Assembly: GCA_028386065.3 (NCBI GenBank)
Contig: JAKUCV010006658.1
Span: 54,903-118,902, forward strand
Source: Turnera subulata
Taxonomy: Eukaryota > Streptophyta > Magnoliopsida > Malpighiales > Passifloraceae
Length of the DNA: 64,000 nucleotides
Direction of reading: 5' to 3'
Shown piece after piece: positions 12,060 to 24,600 of this stretch (position 1 is its first letter; each line of letters opens with the position of its first letter). A program made the position numbers and the translations under genes. Under the pieces are notes generated by a model. That model worked only from the letters and a program-made list of their open reading frames with translations. It had not been told where the DNA came from and ran no database searches.

Positions 12060-12174
12060 TTGCTCATTTTTCTTTTTCTTTTTTTTTTTGTCGAAACCGG
12101 AATAGTATATTAATACTTCAAAATGCCAAGACGGCCATACAAAATTAGGAACGAGAACAAAATAACCTATACTT
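12060..12174 (-). mobile_element. Severely 5'-truncated LINE 3' end
   Basis: A poly(T) run leads into GTCGAAACCGG, the complement of a LINE 3' end with a poly(A) tail. The block sits between similar sequences TTATCGATTTCGTATTTG (12041-12058) and TTGTCGATTTCGCATTTG, a likely diverged target duplication. Only about 100 bases of element remain. Confidence 0.55.
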
Positions 12175-12778
12175 TGTCGATTTCGCATTTGACCATCTTT
12201 CTTTAATTTCACTCCTGGATACTCATGATTTATCGAGTTATCCTATTTTTTTTATCCACTATTGCAGGTTAATTTGTTGTGATGCTGACACGTGTGTCAT
12301 GTGACACCCATAGACTACACTATGTTAACCTTTCTTACATTTTTTATTTTCATTCTTCTTAATTTAATTTCTTAAATCCTTTTTAAATTAAAATAAATCA
12401 ATACAATAATAATAAGAAGTAAATAAATTGTCAAAAAAAATGTCAGTACTGAAATCTTTTTTCTTCACTAAAGACCTAATGGCAGTAACTTTTTTTAAAT
12501 AAATAAATACTAATTTTTAGATTAGCAGAGGAGTAAGAGAAAAAAAAAGGGTTAACCATGATTACTCCCAATCCCTTTGGTTCACGAAATTGCACAAAAT
12601 CAACCAAAATTAAAATGAGAGAGGCAGCAAGTGCAACCCCTCTGGTTCACGATGGGTTTCAAATGGCATCAATCGTTTTGTTTTTCAACCCATCTAGCTT
12701 CAATTCACTCCATGAATTCCAACACATACTCTCTTAACTTACTCCATGAATTTCCTTGTTTTGAGCACCAAAATCCCC
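12175..12778. other. AT-rich spacer
   Basis: No recognisable gene. A ATTCACTCCATGAATTCC-like motif occurs twice near 12700 and 12740. Confidence 0.4.
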
Positions 12779-12873
12779 ATGGCATGCGACAACAACACAC
12801 AACCCAAGATGACAAAGAAGACTCCCGGCAGCGGCCAGCCGGAGTCGAATCTGGTCGCTTTTAATGGCCAAGG

Positions 12874-13488
12874 TGTTGGAGGATATGGTGATGAAAAGTG
12901 TTGATCTCTAAGACTAGAGGCGTGCAAGCACTGTCCTTAAGGAATATTTTGCTAACTAGCAAAGTTCCTCCAGGATTCAACTAGCCCTTCCACAAAGAAT
13001 TGTAGGACTCAAGAGACTACCAAGAACAAAAGAAAGAACCCAGCACTATCTTTGAAAGAAAACTAGAAAGGAGAGGAAAAAGAGCTTACACTCGTTGTAT
13101 CTTAGAGTGTATGTGAGTTGTATAAAACAAAGAGCTAGAATGCTCTATATATAGGGTCAGGAAACCATAGCCCACCACAAAGCAATTAAACTAGCAATTA
13201 AAACACAATTTGAAATAAGAAACACGTGAGATATAATTCTTTTGTAACTCCTTTCTAACAGTTTAGAAATTAAAATGCCAACCTGCAATGTTATTGCCAA
13301 ATAGGTCTACGTTCAAAATAATCTGCCATTTATTCTATATTAATGCCATTGAATCATTCATTGCAAAAATCAAAAGCAATAAATCTGACAACTCAAAAGG
13401 ATAATTGATTTGGAAAGTTTTGAATTCGTATTAAAACTAATTCTGCATTGAATGAAAAAGATCTTTTGAAATACTCTTTTATATAAAA
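12874..13488 (-). repeat. 3' LTR of the full-length copia
   Basis: Matches 18026-18640 with about three differences. On the minus strand it starts TTTTATATAA instead of TGTTATATAA. Confidence 0.95.
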
Positions 13489-13489
13489 A

Positions 13490-13498
13490 TCCCCCACA
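13490..13498 (-). other. Polypurine tract of the full-length copia
   Basis: Minus-strand GTGGGGGAT directly upstream of the 3' LTR, the expected plus-strand primer site. The roughly 570 bases between here and the stop codon at 14069 are non-coding. Confidence 0.75.
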
Positions 13499-14068
13499 TA
13501 TTTCAAAAGAAATAATAAAAATCTCTCACACAAAAAAAAAAATGTTGGGTTCTCAAAACTACATGAGTGTAATACGTCGAACCTGGTATCCGTAGACTAT
13601 GAACCAGACCTAGATCGATAAGTCTTAACAAACCGTGTCTATCAGTGTTACAAAAGGTTACTATGAACCAATAGACACTTTGGCAAGTCAGTGTTCTTAC
13701 CAATCATATTACACCCCCACAGTTCTTGGCGATACTGCGGTTTTGCGCATTTCGGCCGTGCGCGCACCTGGAAATTCTTGAGTGCTCTAGAGGTGCGCCT
13801 GGGAATACAACCTCATAGGAACGGCCCCATTCCACACTCATATAGGTGATCTCATCAAGTGTATGCTGCATATTATACACCACCTATAAGGGATATGAAG
13901 ATCATTAAGAGTCTAACTCAACCTCTCTATCAATGCAGTTTAGTACTCTCTTTCTCACACCATAGGAAGGGACAAAAGTACGAGTACTAGCAGAATTAAT
14001 CAGTGACTTGAATACCCATATGAACCTGTTTCACGGGATCTCCGATCACGCAGGTTGGGTTACCATCA

Positions 14069-17000
14069 CTAATTAATTTCAGACAGGCTTATAAGTCCCA
14101 TTCCCCTTGATGTTTCCATAACCACTTTTCGTCCTAGGGGTTTCGTCAGAGGATCGGCCAAATTCACTTCTGACTTCACATAGTCTATGGAAATTATTCC
14201 ATCTCTTAACAGCTGTTTAACGACATTGTGTCTCAGCCGAATGTGTCTATTTCTCCCATTAAAGCTCGTTTTTCTCGCATTGTCTATTGCCGCTTTGCAA
14301 TCACAATGCATAGACACAGACGGTGTTGGTTTTATTCCTAATGGAATACTGGCTAGAAAGTTTCTTAGCCACTCTGCTTCGGTGCCAGCTAACTCTAGAG
14401 CTATAAACTCTGACTCCATAGTTGATCGCGCGATTAAAGTTTGTTTAGCTGACTTCCAAGAAACTGCACCACCTCCAAGGGTGAATACATATCCACTAGT
14501 AGACTTTATCTCATCTGAATCTGAAATCCAGTTAGCATCACTGTACCCTTCTAGTACAGCGGGTAGTCCACTATATCGAATACCATAATTCATGGTACCC
14601 CTCAAATATCTCATTAGTCTGCTAATAGCAACCCAATGCTCATTGTTGGGATTGTGCGTATACCGACTCAACCTCCCTACAGCATAAGCTATGTCAGGAC
14701 GTGAGAAGTTCATCAAATGCATCAAACTCCCAATAATTTGTGCATACTCAGTTTGAGATACTGGATCTCCTGTGTTCTTCTTCAATCGAGAGTTAGCATC
14801 ATAAGGGGTACTCACAGGTGCGACATCGAAATGTCCAAACTTCTTAAGAAGTTTCTCAACATAATGTTCTTGTGATAGGATGATACTATCACTTTCCCTT
14901 ATGATCTTAACTCCCAAAATCACATTTGCTTCACCCATATCTTTCATGTCAAATTGTGAAGCAAGGAACATCTTTGTATTATAAATGACATCAAGATTAT
15001 TACTGAAAATTAACATGTCATCCACGTACAAGCAAACAATCACACAGCTCTCATTCATAACTTTGGTATACACACACTTATCTACTTCAACAGAAATAAA
15101 TCCATTGCTGAGCATAGCTTGGTCAAATTTCTCATGCCATTGTTTAGGTGCTTGTTTCAAGCCATATAAAGATTTGACCAGCTTACACACTTTGTGTTCC
15201 TGACCAGAAATAACATGACCCTCCGGTTGCACCATATAAATCTCTTCTTCTAAATCACCATTTAGAAAAGCAGTTTTAACATCCATTTGATGTATAAAAA
15301 GTTTATAAACTGAAGCCAAGGCAATCAAAACACGAATTGAAGAAATTCTTGTAACAGGAGCAAAAGTATCAAAATAATCAATATTTTGTTTTTGAGTAAA
15401 ACCTTTAGCTACTAATCTAGCTTTGTACTTATCAATAGATCCATCAGGATTATACTTCCTTCTAAAAATCCATTTGCAACCAATTGGTTTTGCTCCTGGA
15501 GGTAAATCAACTAAAACCCAAGTTTTGTTTTGTTCAATTGAATCAAGCTCAGCTTTTATAGCCTTTTTCCACAAAGTTGCATCAGGAGAAGAAATAGCTT
15601 CAAAATAAGTTGAAGGATCATCTTGAACTAGAAAAGTATAAAAATCATCACCAAAAGAAGTTTCCTTCCTTTGTCTTTTGCTTCTTCTCAAAACAATTGA
15701 TTGATCATCATTTTCACTTTCAAAAACATCTTGTGCAACAGCCACATTTTCAGAGATTTCACGACTAGGTGCAACAGTCAAGTTTTTCGGCTTTAAAGGA
15801 AACACATTCTCAAAAAACTCAGCATTTCTTGTTTCAACAATTGTGTTCACATCAAGCACATCACTCTTTAAAACAAGAAATCTATATACAGCACTATTAT
15901 TAGCATAACCAATAAACATGCAATCACTAGTCTTGGACCCTATCTTCCTTCTCTTAGGATCAGGAAGCATTACCTTAGCAAGACACCCCCACACTTTCAA
16001 GTATTTCAAATTAGGTAAATAACCTTTCCACAATTCATACGGTGTCTTCTCATGTTTCTTATAGGGAATCCGATTTTGTACATGACATGCTGATAAAATA
16101 GCTTCTCCCCACAGTTTATTAGGTGCATAACTACTAACAAGCATAGCATTCATCATTTCTTTTAAAGTTCTATTTTTACGTTCTGCTACCCCATTAGACT
16201 GTGGTGAATAAGGAGGTGTTGTTTCATGTATTATGCCTTCTTTCTCACAAAATTCATTAAACAAGACATATTCACCACCTCTATCTGATCTAACCCTTTT
16301 AATCTTCCTATTTAACTGGTTTTCTACTTCAGCTTTATATAAGAGAAACATATCGAAAGCTTCATCTTTATTCCTTATTAAGTACACTCTAGTATATCTT
16401 GAGAAATCATCAATAAAGGTCACATAATAGTTTTTACCTCCTCTAGTCATGGTTTGTTTCAAGTCCCCTAAGTCTGTGTGAATTAAACTAAGCAATTCAG
16501 TTTCTCTTTTATTCACAGAAGGACATGACTTCTTAACTTGTTTAGATTCAACACACACTTCACATTTTCCAGAAAGTGAATCACTAGAGGTAGATATTAA
16601 ACCAGCACTTTGAAGTTTCTTAAGATATAGAGTACTAACGTGTCCTAACCTAGCATGCCACATATCAAAAGAGTCAATCATGTAAGCAGAAGAACTTGCA
16701 CTTTCATTCATTGTTTCAGCAACATTAAGCATAAAAAGTCCTTGATTACAATAGCCCTTTCCCACAAAGACATTATTCTTAGTCATTATGATCTTGTTAG
16801 ATTCAAATGACACCTTAACCCCTACCTTTCCCAAGAGGGACACAGACACCAAGTTGGCCCGAATGTCAGGTACATGGAGTACATTGTTGAGAGCCAGAGT
16901 CTTGCCAGATGTGAGTTTAAGAAGAACCTTCCCTTTTCCGTGAACTTTTGTAGTTCGAGAGTCTCCAAGATAGACTAGTTCTTCTTCATCCCCTATCTCA

Positions 17001-18013
17001 GTATAGGAGGAAAAAGCATCTTTGTTTGCACAAATATGCCTGGTAGCACCAGAGTCTACCACCCAATCTTTCACATTGGCCACAAGAAAAGTTTCAGAAA
17101 TGACCGCAGCTATTATATCATCTCCTTCAACCAGGTTAACCCTTGGTTTAGGAGGATTGCCATTTCTTACTCTCTTCCTGCACTGTGATGCAAAATGTCC
17201 TGGCTTTCCACAAACAAAGCAATTTCCTTTCCTTTTAAAGGTGGGGTTGACAATTTTAGGCTTGTAATCAGATTTCTTAGCACTATTGACTTTCTTAGTT
17301 TTAGAGGTACCTTCTACCAAGTGAGCCTTGGTTGTCATCTCTTTGACACTTGCACTCTTGAGCTCCACTTTGTTCTTCTCTTCTATGTGAACGTGGGTGA
17401 TCAGCTCTTTGAGAGGCATCAGTTTGTGCTTGTGCTTGAGATTATGCTTGTACTCTTTCCACGAGTTGGGCAACTTCTCAATTAGAGATCCAGCAAGAAA
17501 CTCATCAGGTAGAGAAATCTTCACTGCCTTTAGGTCCTCAACAAGCTTTTGGTACTCTGTGATTTGACTACTGACGGTCTTGTCCTCCTTCATTTCCCAC
17601 TTGTAAAAGTTGGAAATAGCAAACTTTTGTTTAAGGGCATCCTCGGCGGTGTATTTCTCCACCATAGCATCCCAGATTTCTTTTGCTTCCTTGTAGGACA
17701 CATAAACATCAAAAAGCTCATTATATAGTGTTTGAATTATAGTGTGCCTACAAACCTTATTGGCATTAAGCCAATTATCAATCTCCTTTTGATCTTCAGT
17801 TGTTGGCTTGGACTCTGTGAGGGCATATGCTACCCCATGCATGTCAAGTGTGGAGAATATGCGTTCTTGCCACCTCTTGAAATTTTCTCCAGCAAATACC
17901 TCGATCTTTGACACATCGGGATACGGTTTGGCATACGTGACAGCAACGGGTTGAGCATTTTGTGAACTACCAGCAGCAACAACAACAGTATCTCCGGATT
18001 GAATTTCAGCCAT
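14069..18013 (-). CDS. Copia Gag-Pol polyprotein, intact
   Basis: 1314 codons from the ATG at 18013, close to the usual copia length. Domains in order: Gag (about 1-260); a CCHC zinc knuckle [14 protein letters not shown] at 265-278; aspartic protease with D-S-G-A at 320-323; integrase with an HHCC region and a DDE core (H-T-D-L, S-D-R-G-G-E-Y); reverse transcriptase with Y-V-D-D-M; and a C-terminal RNase H. No stop or frameshift is seen. The frame also stays open 22 codons upstream into the LTR, but MAEIQSGD at 18013 is the natural start. The protein makes particles and copies and integrates the element. Confidence 0.95.
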   Translation of the reverse strand: MAEIQSGDTVVVAAGSSQNAQPVAVTYAKPYPDVSKIEVFAGENFKRWQERIFSTLDMHGVAYALTESKPTTEDQKEIDNWLNANKVCRHTIIQTLYNELFDVYVSYKEAKEIWDAMVEKYTAEDALKQKFAISNFYKWEMKEDKTVSSQITEYQKLVEDLKAVKISLPDEFLAGSLIEKLPNSWKEYKHNLKHKHKLMPLKELITHVHIEEKNKVELKSASVKEMTTKAHLVEGTSKTKKVNSAKKSDYKPKIVNPTFKRKGNCFVCGKPGHFASQCRKRVRNGNPPKPRVNLVEGDDIIAAVISETFLVANVKDWVVDSGATRHICANKDAFSSYTEIGDEEELVYLGDSRTTKVHGKGKVLLKLTSGKTLALNNVLHVPDIRANLVSVSLLGKVGVKVSFESNKIIMTKNNVFVGKGYCNQGLFMLNVAETMNESASSSAYMIDSFDMWHARLGHVSTLYLKKLQSAGLISTSSDSLSGKCEVCVESKQVKKSCPSVNKRETELLSLIHTDLGDLKQTMTRGGKNYYVTFIDDFSRYTRVYLIRNKDEAFDMFLLYKAEVENQLNRKIKRVRSDRGGEYVLFNEFCEKEGIIHETTPPYSPQSNGVAERKNRTLKEMMNAMLVSSYAPNKLWGEAILSACHVQNRIPYKKHEKTPYELWKGYLPNLKYLKVWGCLAKVMLPDPKRRKIGSKTSDCMFIGYANNSAVYRFLVLKSDVLDVNTIVETRNAEFFENVFPLKPKNLTVAPSREISENVAVAQDVFESENDDQSIVLRRSKRQRKETSFGDDFYTFLVQDDPSTYFEAISSPDATLWKKAIKAELDSIEQNKTWVLVDLPPGAKPIGCKWIFRRKYNPDGSIDKYKARLVAKGFTQKQNIDYFDTFAPVTRISSIRVLIALASVYKLFIHQMDVKTAFLNGDLEEEIYMVQPEGHVISGQEHKVCKLVKSLYGLKQAPKQWHEKFDQAMLSNGFISVEVDKCVYTKVMNESCVIVCLYVDDMLIFSNNLDVIYNTKMFLASQFDMKDMGEANVILGVKIIRESDSIILSQEHYVEKLLKKFGHFDVAPVSTPYDANSRLKKNTGDPVSQTEYAQIIGSLMHLMNFSRPDIAYAVGRLSRYTHNPNNEHWVAISRLMRYLRGTMNYGIRYSGLPAVLEGYSDANWISDSDEIKSTSGYVFTLGGGAVSWKSAKQTLIARSTMESEFIALELAGTEAEWLRNFLASIPLGIKPTPSVSMHCDCKAAIDNARKTSFNGRNRHIRLRHNVVKQLLRDGIISIDYVKSEVNLADPLTKPLGRKVVMETSRGMGLISLSEIN

Positions 18014-18025
18014 ATTCCTTAAGAT

Positions 18026-18640
18026 TGTTGGAGGATATGGTGATGAAAAGTGTTGAACTCTAAGACTAGAGGCGTGCAAGCACTGTCCTTAAGGAATATT
18101 TTGCTAACTAGCAAAGTTCCTCCAGGATTCAACTAGCCCTTCCACAAAGAATTGTAGGACTCAAGAGACTACCAAGAACAAAAGAAAGAACCCAGCACTA
18201 TCTTTGAAAGAAAACTAGAAAGGAGAGGAAAAAGAGCTTACACTCGTTGTATCTTAGAGTGTATGTGAGTTGTATAAAACAAAGAGCTAGAATGCTCTAT
18301 ATATAGGGTCAGGAAACCATAGCCCACCACAAAGCAATTAAACTAGCAATTAAAACACAATTTGAAATAAGAAACACGTGAGATATAATTCTTTTGTAAC
18401 TCCTTTCTAACGGTTTAGAAATTAAAATGCCAACCTGCAATGTTATTGCCAAATAGGTCTACGTTCAAAATAATCTGCCATTTATTCTATATTAATGCCA
18501 TTGAATCATTCATTGCAAAAATCAAAAGCAATAAATCTGACAACTCAAAAGGATAATTGATTTGGAAAGTTTTGAATTCGTATTAAAACTAATTCTGCAT
18601 TGAATGAAAAAGATCTTTTGAAATACTCTTTTATATAACA
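18026..18640 (-). promoter_or_regulatory. 5' LTR (promoter) of the full-length copia
   Basis: On the minus strand it runs TGTTATATAA to CCTCCAACA. It carries a TATA-like CTATATATAGAG (about 18296-18306), the probable promoter of the polyprotein transcript. Confidence 0.85.
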
Positions 18641-18889
18641 CAAGGAACCACCGAGCCCCAAGCACGACGCCGTCGCAACGGAGCAAGAATAGAAAACCAG
18701 ATTTACTTAGATTCGGAGTTCAGCCAAGCGACATCCAAGTAAGACTCCACGGATTTGCAGGAGGAGCTGAGATCCCAGAAGCCACATCCTGCCGTCGAGT
18801 TGGTGAGCTCGTTCGGCGACCGTCGCCTACGGTTGTCTTTGCTCAAGAGTGCTTCCATTGACAAAGATGAACCCGTTTGCTACTTATAG

Positions 18890-20229
18890 TTGAGCATGCA
18901 CGGCGAGATTAAGGGGCGTTTTGCAGTCGCCATCCGAGCACCATTGCAGCCCACCGGCCATAACCTGTAAATTGGACAATGGGCCCGCTACTTGTAAGTT
19001 GAGAGAGATATAAAAAACTTTTAAACCCATTAAAATTACACTCACGCAACCAATTTAAAGGTTGCACCAAAATTTAACTTTTTCTTAGGAAAACAATTTG
19101 ACTTATTTTCATTGATTAAATTTTTTCTCTTATTGATAATACTTATAAATTATACCTTTTTAAAATTATAATTGTATAATCTAATTTGAAATATCTTTTA
19201 TATTTTATCATTCTCATTTTCCGTTCGATGAAAGATATTATTATCTTTGAATCTGATGCTCCACCGCTGCTTAATCTTTCAGGGGATCAACTCCGTTACA
19301 TAAGTAGATTCTGAACTTTTTGCAATTTTTTATTATAAGAAAATAACTTCCCCATCCATGACCACATATTATTTTTATTTGAAATAAAAAACTTAGCTAA
19401 TGATAAATAAGATTAAACTTTCACTGTTGTAATATTTCTAAATTTGATCATTCAATTCTTTCTTTCTTTTTTTTTTTTTTTACAATTGGAGTTTCATAAT
19501 TTACCAGTCCGGAATAAGAAAACTCTCTACTGTACAAGTGAATGTGATGCACATGATATTCTTTTTGTATATGTTAGTGACGAGACAATTACGGCAAAAA
19601 AAAGTTTTTATGATATGAAATAGGTGCAAGATAATAATTATAATTTTCTAACATTTTTTCTATTTGGGGAAGCTATTATACAAATTCCTGAGTTATTATT
19701 TCACTATACCATATAATATTTCTTTCTTAAATTTTCAGATTTCATTTTAATTCGTCTCATTCTTTATCATTTTTAATTAAATACTTGAAAAAGTGAAAAA
19801 AAATTAAAATTTATTTTAGAAATATAAAATTATATGACTTTTTTAAACACCTTCAATATTTTTTGTGTATATTTTAAATTTATATAATTTGTTTTCATAT
19901 TCATTGTTTTTGTCACATTTAATTTGTTATATTTGACTTTCAAGCATACTTTCTAGCCCATACACCCCCAGATTATATAATTTTTTTTTCACTTTTTGTT
20001 GAGACATTGGTATTTTTTACAAATTTTAATCATCCAACTGGTTATTTCCTCTACATACTACTTGCAATTTGTAGAATTATTTATGAAACTCATATGCACG
20101 TGGTAGATTATCATATAATTATTCTCTAATACTAATTATTATTCAAGTAAAAAATGATACGTGATTTTAAAAACAAAAAAATGTCAAATATCTACAAATT
20201 AAAAGATCAAGATATGTACCATAATATTG
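18890..20229. other. AT-rich spacer
   Basis: More than 1.3 kb without a supportable gene. Homopolymer T runs occur near 19465 and 19980. Confidence 0.5.
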
Positions 20230-20472
20230 CCATAACATATATCATACCATAGCTAGTATGATGCCTTATAGTTGCTTGCTATTTATTAATTATTGATGGA
20301 ACGACGTCCGGTCCTTACCATATATATATGACAGTGACAAACTTAATGCATGTGAGAATATATAGTTGTAAAAGATGCACAATATTCGATATCATATCAT
20401 TGATGTGCAAACCCAGGATATATGCATAATACATTGTATTGCCCGATGCTTCTTTTCCTAATAGTACATTAT

Positions 20473-20916
20473 TGATATGCCAGGAGCTTAGGGAGAGCCA
20501 CGTCAGCTGCCTGCAGGTCTTGTAAAAGTCAAAGCCCACAAGAAAGCCCAGGGGCTAGAAAGAAGAGTCCAAAACCTGAGTTGGCGTGATGTAGAAGACA
20601 ACTATGGAGGAAAAAGACGAAGGACAAATAGGAAAGGGCCGAGAAATGAGGTGGACCACGCGTGGAGGAGGAGAATAAGACCGCCACGACGACGGCCGTA
20701 AGATTGGTGGCAAGTGGACAGATCAGAAGATGATGGATAAGACATGAAGAAACCCTAGATCATAACATTGTATATATATAACATCTCTTTCTTATTGAGA
20801 GGGCACTGTACTGTACACTTTCAGAACTTTAAGAAATAATAATAATAGAACTTTGGCTTTTCAACCCTACTTCTCCTCTTTGCATTTCTCACTTTGAATT
20901 TTCTCTGGTTATATCA
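20473..20916 (+). mobile_element. Solo LTR with perfect TSD ATTAT
   Basis: A 444-bp block TGATATGCC...GTTATATCA with short terminal inverted repeats, flanked by ATTAT (20468-20472 and 20917-20921). Copy B reads through the empty site with a single ATTAT near 44025. A TATA box (GTATATATATAAC, near 20770) and AATAATAATAATAG downstream are consistent with a plus-strand LTR. Confidence 0.95.
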
Positions 20917-20969
20917 ATTATAACTTCAAAATTTTAAATTGTTAATAACTGTTCTTCTATTTCTTGCAG

Positions 20970-21055
20970 GCAATAACAAAATTTGCGCGGGCTGCAGCGG
21001 GAAACGAAATGCTGTTTGTATTGCTCATCCACGAAAATTTAAGGGAAGAAAATAA
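20970..21055 (+). CDS. C-x2-C-x7-C-x2-H terminal exon (copy A0)
   Basis: After a TTCTTGCAG acceptor, 28 codons end in TAA. The motif ICAGCSGKRNAVCIAHP gives C-x2-C-x7-C-x2-H, which could bind zinc, followed by a basic K-F-K-G-R-K end. It is nearly the same as exon 5 of copy B. There is no upstream exon here, so it is listed as an orphan exon. Confidence 0.7.
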
Positions 21056-21112
21056 TAAGTAATAACACATCCAATCTATGTGAGTGAAACCGGAGAAAAT
21101 ATTTGGTTGTAT

Positions 21113-21259
21113 TTTTTTTGATACTAATGAGTATCCCAGCTCGACAAGCCAGACTAATCTCATCTGTGGCTCGACACCCAATCTCGCTTTCCGGGCATTT
21201 AGCCTAAGACCACGAGCGGGGTCCAACATATTTAACCACTCCCAACAGGTACATTTTCA
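21113..21259 (-). mobile_element. SINE-like retroposon with 17-bp TSD
   Basis: A 147-bp insert is flanked by AAAATATTTGGTTGTAT on both sides (21096-21112, 21260-21276). Copies B and C lack it at the same site. On the minus strand it ends ...GGGATACTCATTAGTATC plus poly(A). The same 3' end occurs at 35276-35320. Length, A tail and long TSD fit a SINE; I could not find clear pol III A and B boxes, so a truncated LINE is possible. Confidence 0.8.
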
Positions 21260-21674
21260 AAAATATTTGGTTGTATGATTTTATCATAACCAGTCAAAGC
21301 CTGCGCCCTCCGATTACTATTTCGTTATTATGATGCTTATTTAAATTTCATTCTTATTCCTCAAAAGAAAAATTCCATTCTTAACAAATGAGCAACATTT
21401 GAACATCGAAAAGTTCTATAATTTCGATAATGTGGCCCTTTCGAAGTGCTTTTTAATATTTTGCCGCATAATAAATGACGCATATGCAAGAAGGATGAGA
21501 ATTGACTGTAGCAAACATTTTAAAAGTGATTTTGCTATTAAATGTTTGGCTTTAATTTTAGCGGATAATCTGTAGCATTTGTGATTACTATATATAGATA
21601 GCTAATTTTCCAGGTTGCAGACAATTTAAGATTTGGCATAGTTTGCATTAATGTGTAATTGGCAGCACACCCTC

Positions 21675-21693
21675 GGGGGGGGGGGGGGGGGGG
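21675..21693 (+). repeat. Run of 19 G
   Basis: Uninterrupted poly(G) beside the copy A0 3' flank (after CAGCACACCCTC). Copy B has no such run. It may be a real homopolymer or an assembly artefact. Confidence 0.85.
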
Positions 21694-24600
21694 CAAATAT
21701 ACATCACGGTGAGACTTATTTACAAAAATTTAAAATTTTAAAACTATTAATATATGATGATAAGACTTATATGAAAATAATTTAAAAAACTAGTGGAGCC
21801 ATATGGCCACCCTTGGCCCCTGACCCACCATCACTGGATTGAACTATTCAGAAGACTCGATTCCAAAGGGTGGTTAGTTTTTTGGTATGGGGGTGAGGAA
21901 AGTCCAATGGGCGTCAGACTAAAACTAATTTTTTAGTCCAACGCGAACCCTATGGACAGAACCGAGTCCAACAGGCCTATTTTTATACCCAAATTAACCC
22001 TATTTTATTCTTTTAATTTCGAATTTACCCTGCAACATAGAACACTTGCTATTTGCCTCTTCTCTATCTTTTCTTTCACTCACCCTCTCCAAACTCTCCC
22101 CCAGTGATCCAAACTCTCCCCCAGTGAAGTTCGAGAATATTTGCTATTTGAAGGATCAAGATACTATTTAAATCTACTTGAACTTTTAGGCTACTTGTCT
22201 CCCACCTCCTCATGATTTCGATCGTACCCAGTTGTCCATCCATGATGCCAATGTTATTCTTCTTTATTGTGAAACAGAAATCTACCGGCACAATGGATTC
22301 GTTATCCTGAATGTACCAAGGTGGAGTATCTAGATGACAAGTTGGACCGTGATTGTTGTATGTGTTAAGTTCCCAGTCTTGCTTTTTGTTCACTTCTTTC
22401 TATCTCTTATTGATAGTTAATTGAGATGTTGATCAAATAATCAAAATACATTGTAAAAATCCGTTGGGTGGTGTTTAAAATGAAAAATTATGTTTTGAAA
22501 ATACTAATATCAGTTTTTCTTTATTAATTAGATTGCCTCTGATAATTTTTTAATCTTTTTATATAATTTCTAATTAAAACAAAATTTCATTTTTTAGGTG
22601 AAAAATAATGACTTAATCATTGAATGAAATTACTACAGAGATTCATTCTAATTGGACCTTCGAGAAACATCTTCTTCTTGTAATCTATCTGTTCTAGGAT
22701 ATTCACGTTTTCCTCGCTTTTAAACTGCAATAATTTATTTGTTCACTTACTGTTTATTTGATGATCAATTTTCATCAATGTTCATCGTGTATTTCACATC
22801 TCTAACTAGCTTCGTATAATTAAAATTTTTGTATTATCGAATATTGATTAATCTTTCATTCCATTCCGTTTCTTCACCAGCATGAAATTAGAAGTGGACG
22901 GAATGCCTATGAGACATGGGTAAGATTATTTAGACTTACATAACAAATTCTTACTTATTGTATATTTTGTTTTTCCTTAAAGCATAAAATTCACGTTTTT
23001 TAGAGCCCACGATGACACTGTGAAATTAGATGAGAAGAAGCCAATTTGATATTAATAGTTCGGATATTATACATTTCATGCTGCTTTTTGCACAAACAGC
23101 CTTAGACTACCACTTTCTCGGGGTTTGTTTTCCCTCTTCCTACCTTCCCTTTTGTTTATCTTGTCTAATTAATTAGGGCCACCAATAATTTCGTGTTTAT
23201 TGAAGCGATGGAATCCTCAAAATCATTGAAATTCTCGTGAGAGATTAGGGCGATGAAAAAAAATTAATATTACTAAATAAATGGTACTATATCGAGCTTA
23301 TTAAAATATGATGCATTTGGGTGGTGTTGAAAATGAAAAATTGTGTGCTGAAAATACTAACATCGGTTTTTTTATAAATTAAATTGCGTTTGATAATTTT
23401 AAATAATTTTTAAATAAAACAAAATTTTAATTCTTTTAGGTGAGAAATAATGGACTTGAATGCAATTAATATAGAGATTTATCCTAATAAAAAAGTATGA
23501 TCAAGTAATTTAGATGTTAATTTTTACGGCTTCAATCAACTTATGATGATCATTATAATATTATTATGTGAATAGTAGCTTAATATTTGATCCTCTCTAG
23601 GTTTAGGAAGTCAATTTGAGGTACAAAATTTTTAAAAATCCATATACACCCTCAATATATCTAGAATTCGTACTTGGCTTCTTTGTGTTCTCTTTGGTGG
23701 GTGTGGGTGTTAGTGCTAATTGTGGAGGAGATGGTGGTGTGATTGTGTAGGAGCAGCTTTGACAGCATAGGTTGAATTTGAATTTTGGTTGGAAGAATTA
23801 ATAAGGGGGTGGTGGTTATTATGGGATTTTAGGTTTCAATGGGATAGGTGGGATTTGAATTTTGGTTGGGAGAACGAGAGTGGTGGTTGTGGGTTCCCGG
23901 GGACATTTGGACACCTTGCAAAATGAATGTCCCGATTGTTGGACTTCCTCATTGGGCTGGAGAGTTGTTTTTTAAAATTGCTTGTTGAATTTCCTCATTG
24001 GAACCCATGAATGTGGAGCGATTGGAGTTGGAATCAAAACCAAAATTTCAACGTTTGTTGGACAGGTTTCTCAACAAAAATTCTCTTGGTTTGGTTTGGT
24101 TGAGTGGAGATCTTTGATTAGTTCAGATCGACAACATTACACAATGAAATGACACAATGGTTGAACTTGCGACATACGTAAACATTGAGGATCTTCACAA
24201 GGGGAATGAAAAATTCCCTTGAGTAAGAATGCATGGATGTTGCTAGGGAAATCATCCACCGGTAAAGGAAATGGAGGAAAGTTTTGACAGAAAATAACCA
24301 AAGCAGGTACACTTTTGGGCTTTTAGAATTTTGGGAGGATTTGGGCCTAAGATCGCTTGGTGTTTTGATGACGGATCAAGCCCAAAATTGCTTCACTAAA
24401 GCTCAAATGCAAAATAAAAAGAGGAAGCTCCAGATTAGACCACCACGAACGAAGAGGTCTGAACTCTGAACAAAATAGCTTAGCTAGTGTTTGTTTATGC
24501 TTTTCCTGTAGACGTACGTGTATAAGAAATTGCAGATTTTATTTTATTTTTTTTTTTGTTCTTCTTTTGGGTCAAGTTCAGAATTGTGGGAGTACGTTGC

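Larger units (their letters stand above)
12874..18640 (-). mobile_element. Full-length, young Ty1-copia retrotransposon
   Basis: Two 615-bp LTRs (12874-13488 and 18026-18640) differ at only about three positions (12905/18057, 13260/18412, 13487/18639). The element is flanked by CAAGG on both sides (12869-12873, 18641-18645). The single polyprotein ORF is open from end to end and a polypurine tract GTGGGGGAT sits beside the 3' LTR. The LTR beside gag is followed directly by ATCTTAAGGAATATGG rather than an initiator-Met PBS, which is unusual. The 3' LTR has lost the G of its terminal TG. The element inserted recently and may still be competent. Confidence 0.95.
12779..18889 (+). pseudogene. Small host ORF split by the copia element
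   Basis: If the copia (12874-18640) and one copy of its target duplication are ignored, an ATG at 12779 reads for 31 codons, crosses the insertion site in frame, reads 32 more codons to TAA at 18740, then stays open in the same frame for 48 codons to TAG at 18887. The sequence is hydrophilic with an R-R-R-R-N-G patch and is unlike LINE or LTR proteins. I do not recognise it. A GTAAGA overlaps the internal stop and could be a splice donor, so the stop may lie in an intron. It may be a real exon destroyed by the insertion, or chance. Confidence 0.4.
20230..21674 (+). pseudogene. Gene-family copy A0: 3' remnant only
   Basis: Matches the last intron, terminal exon and 3' flank of copy B (43875-44775), including the GATGTGCAAACCCAGGATAT block. 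Exons 1-4 are absent. It is interrupted by a solo LTR (20473-20916) and a SINE-like insertion (21113-21259), both missing from copy B. It probably came from a truncated tandem duplication. The surviving terminal exon (20970-21055) is open and keeps its acceptor, so it could only act as an acceptor exon for an upstream transcript. Confidence 0.85.

Noticed and set aside
22076..22393. 105-codon minus ORF, possible gene
   Set aside because: No recognisable motif, no splice context, and the plus strand reads at least as protein-like; evidence too weak.
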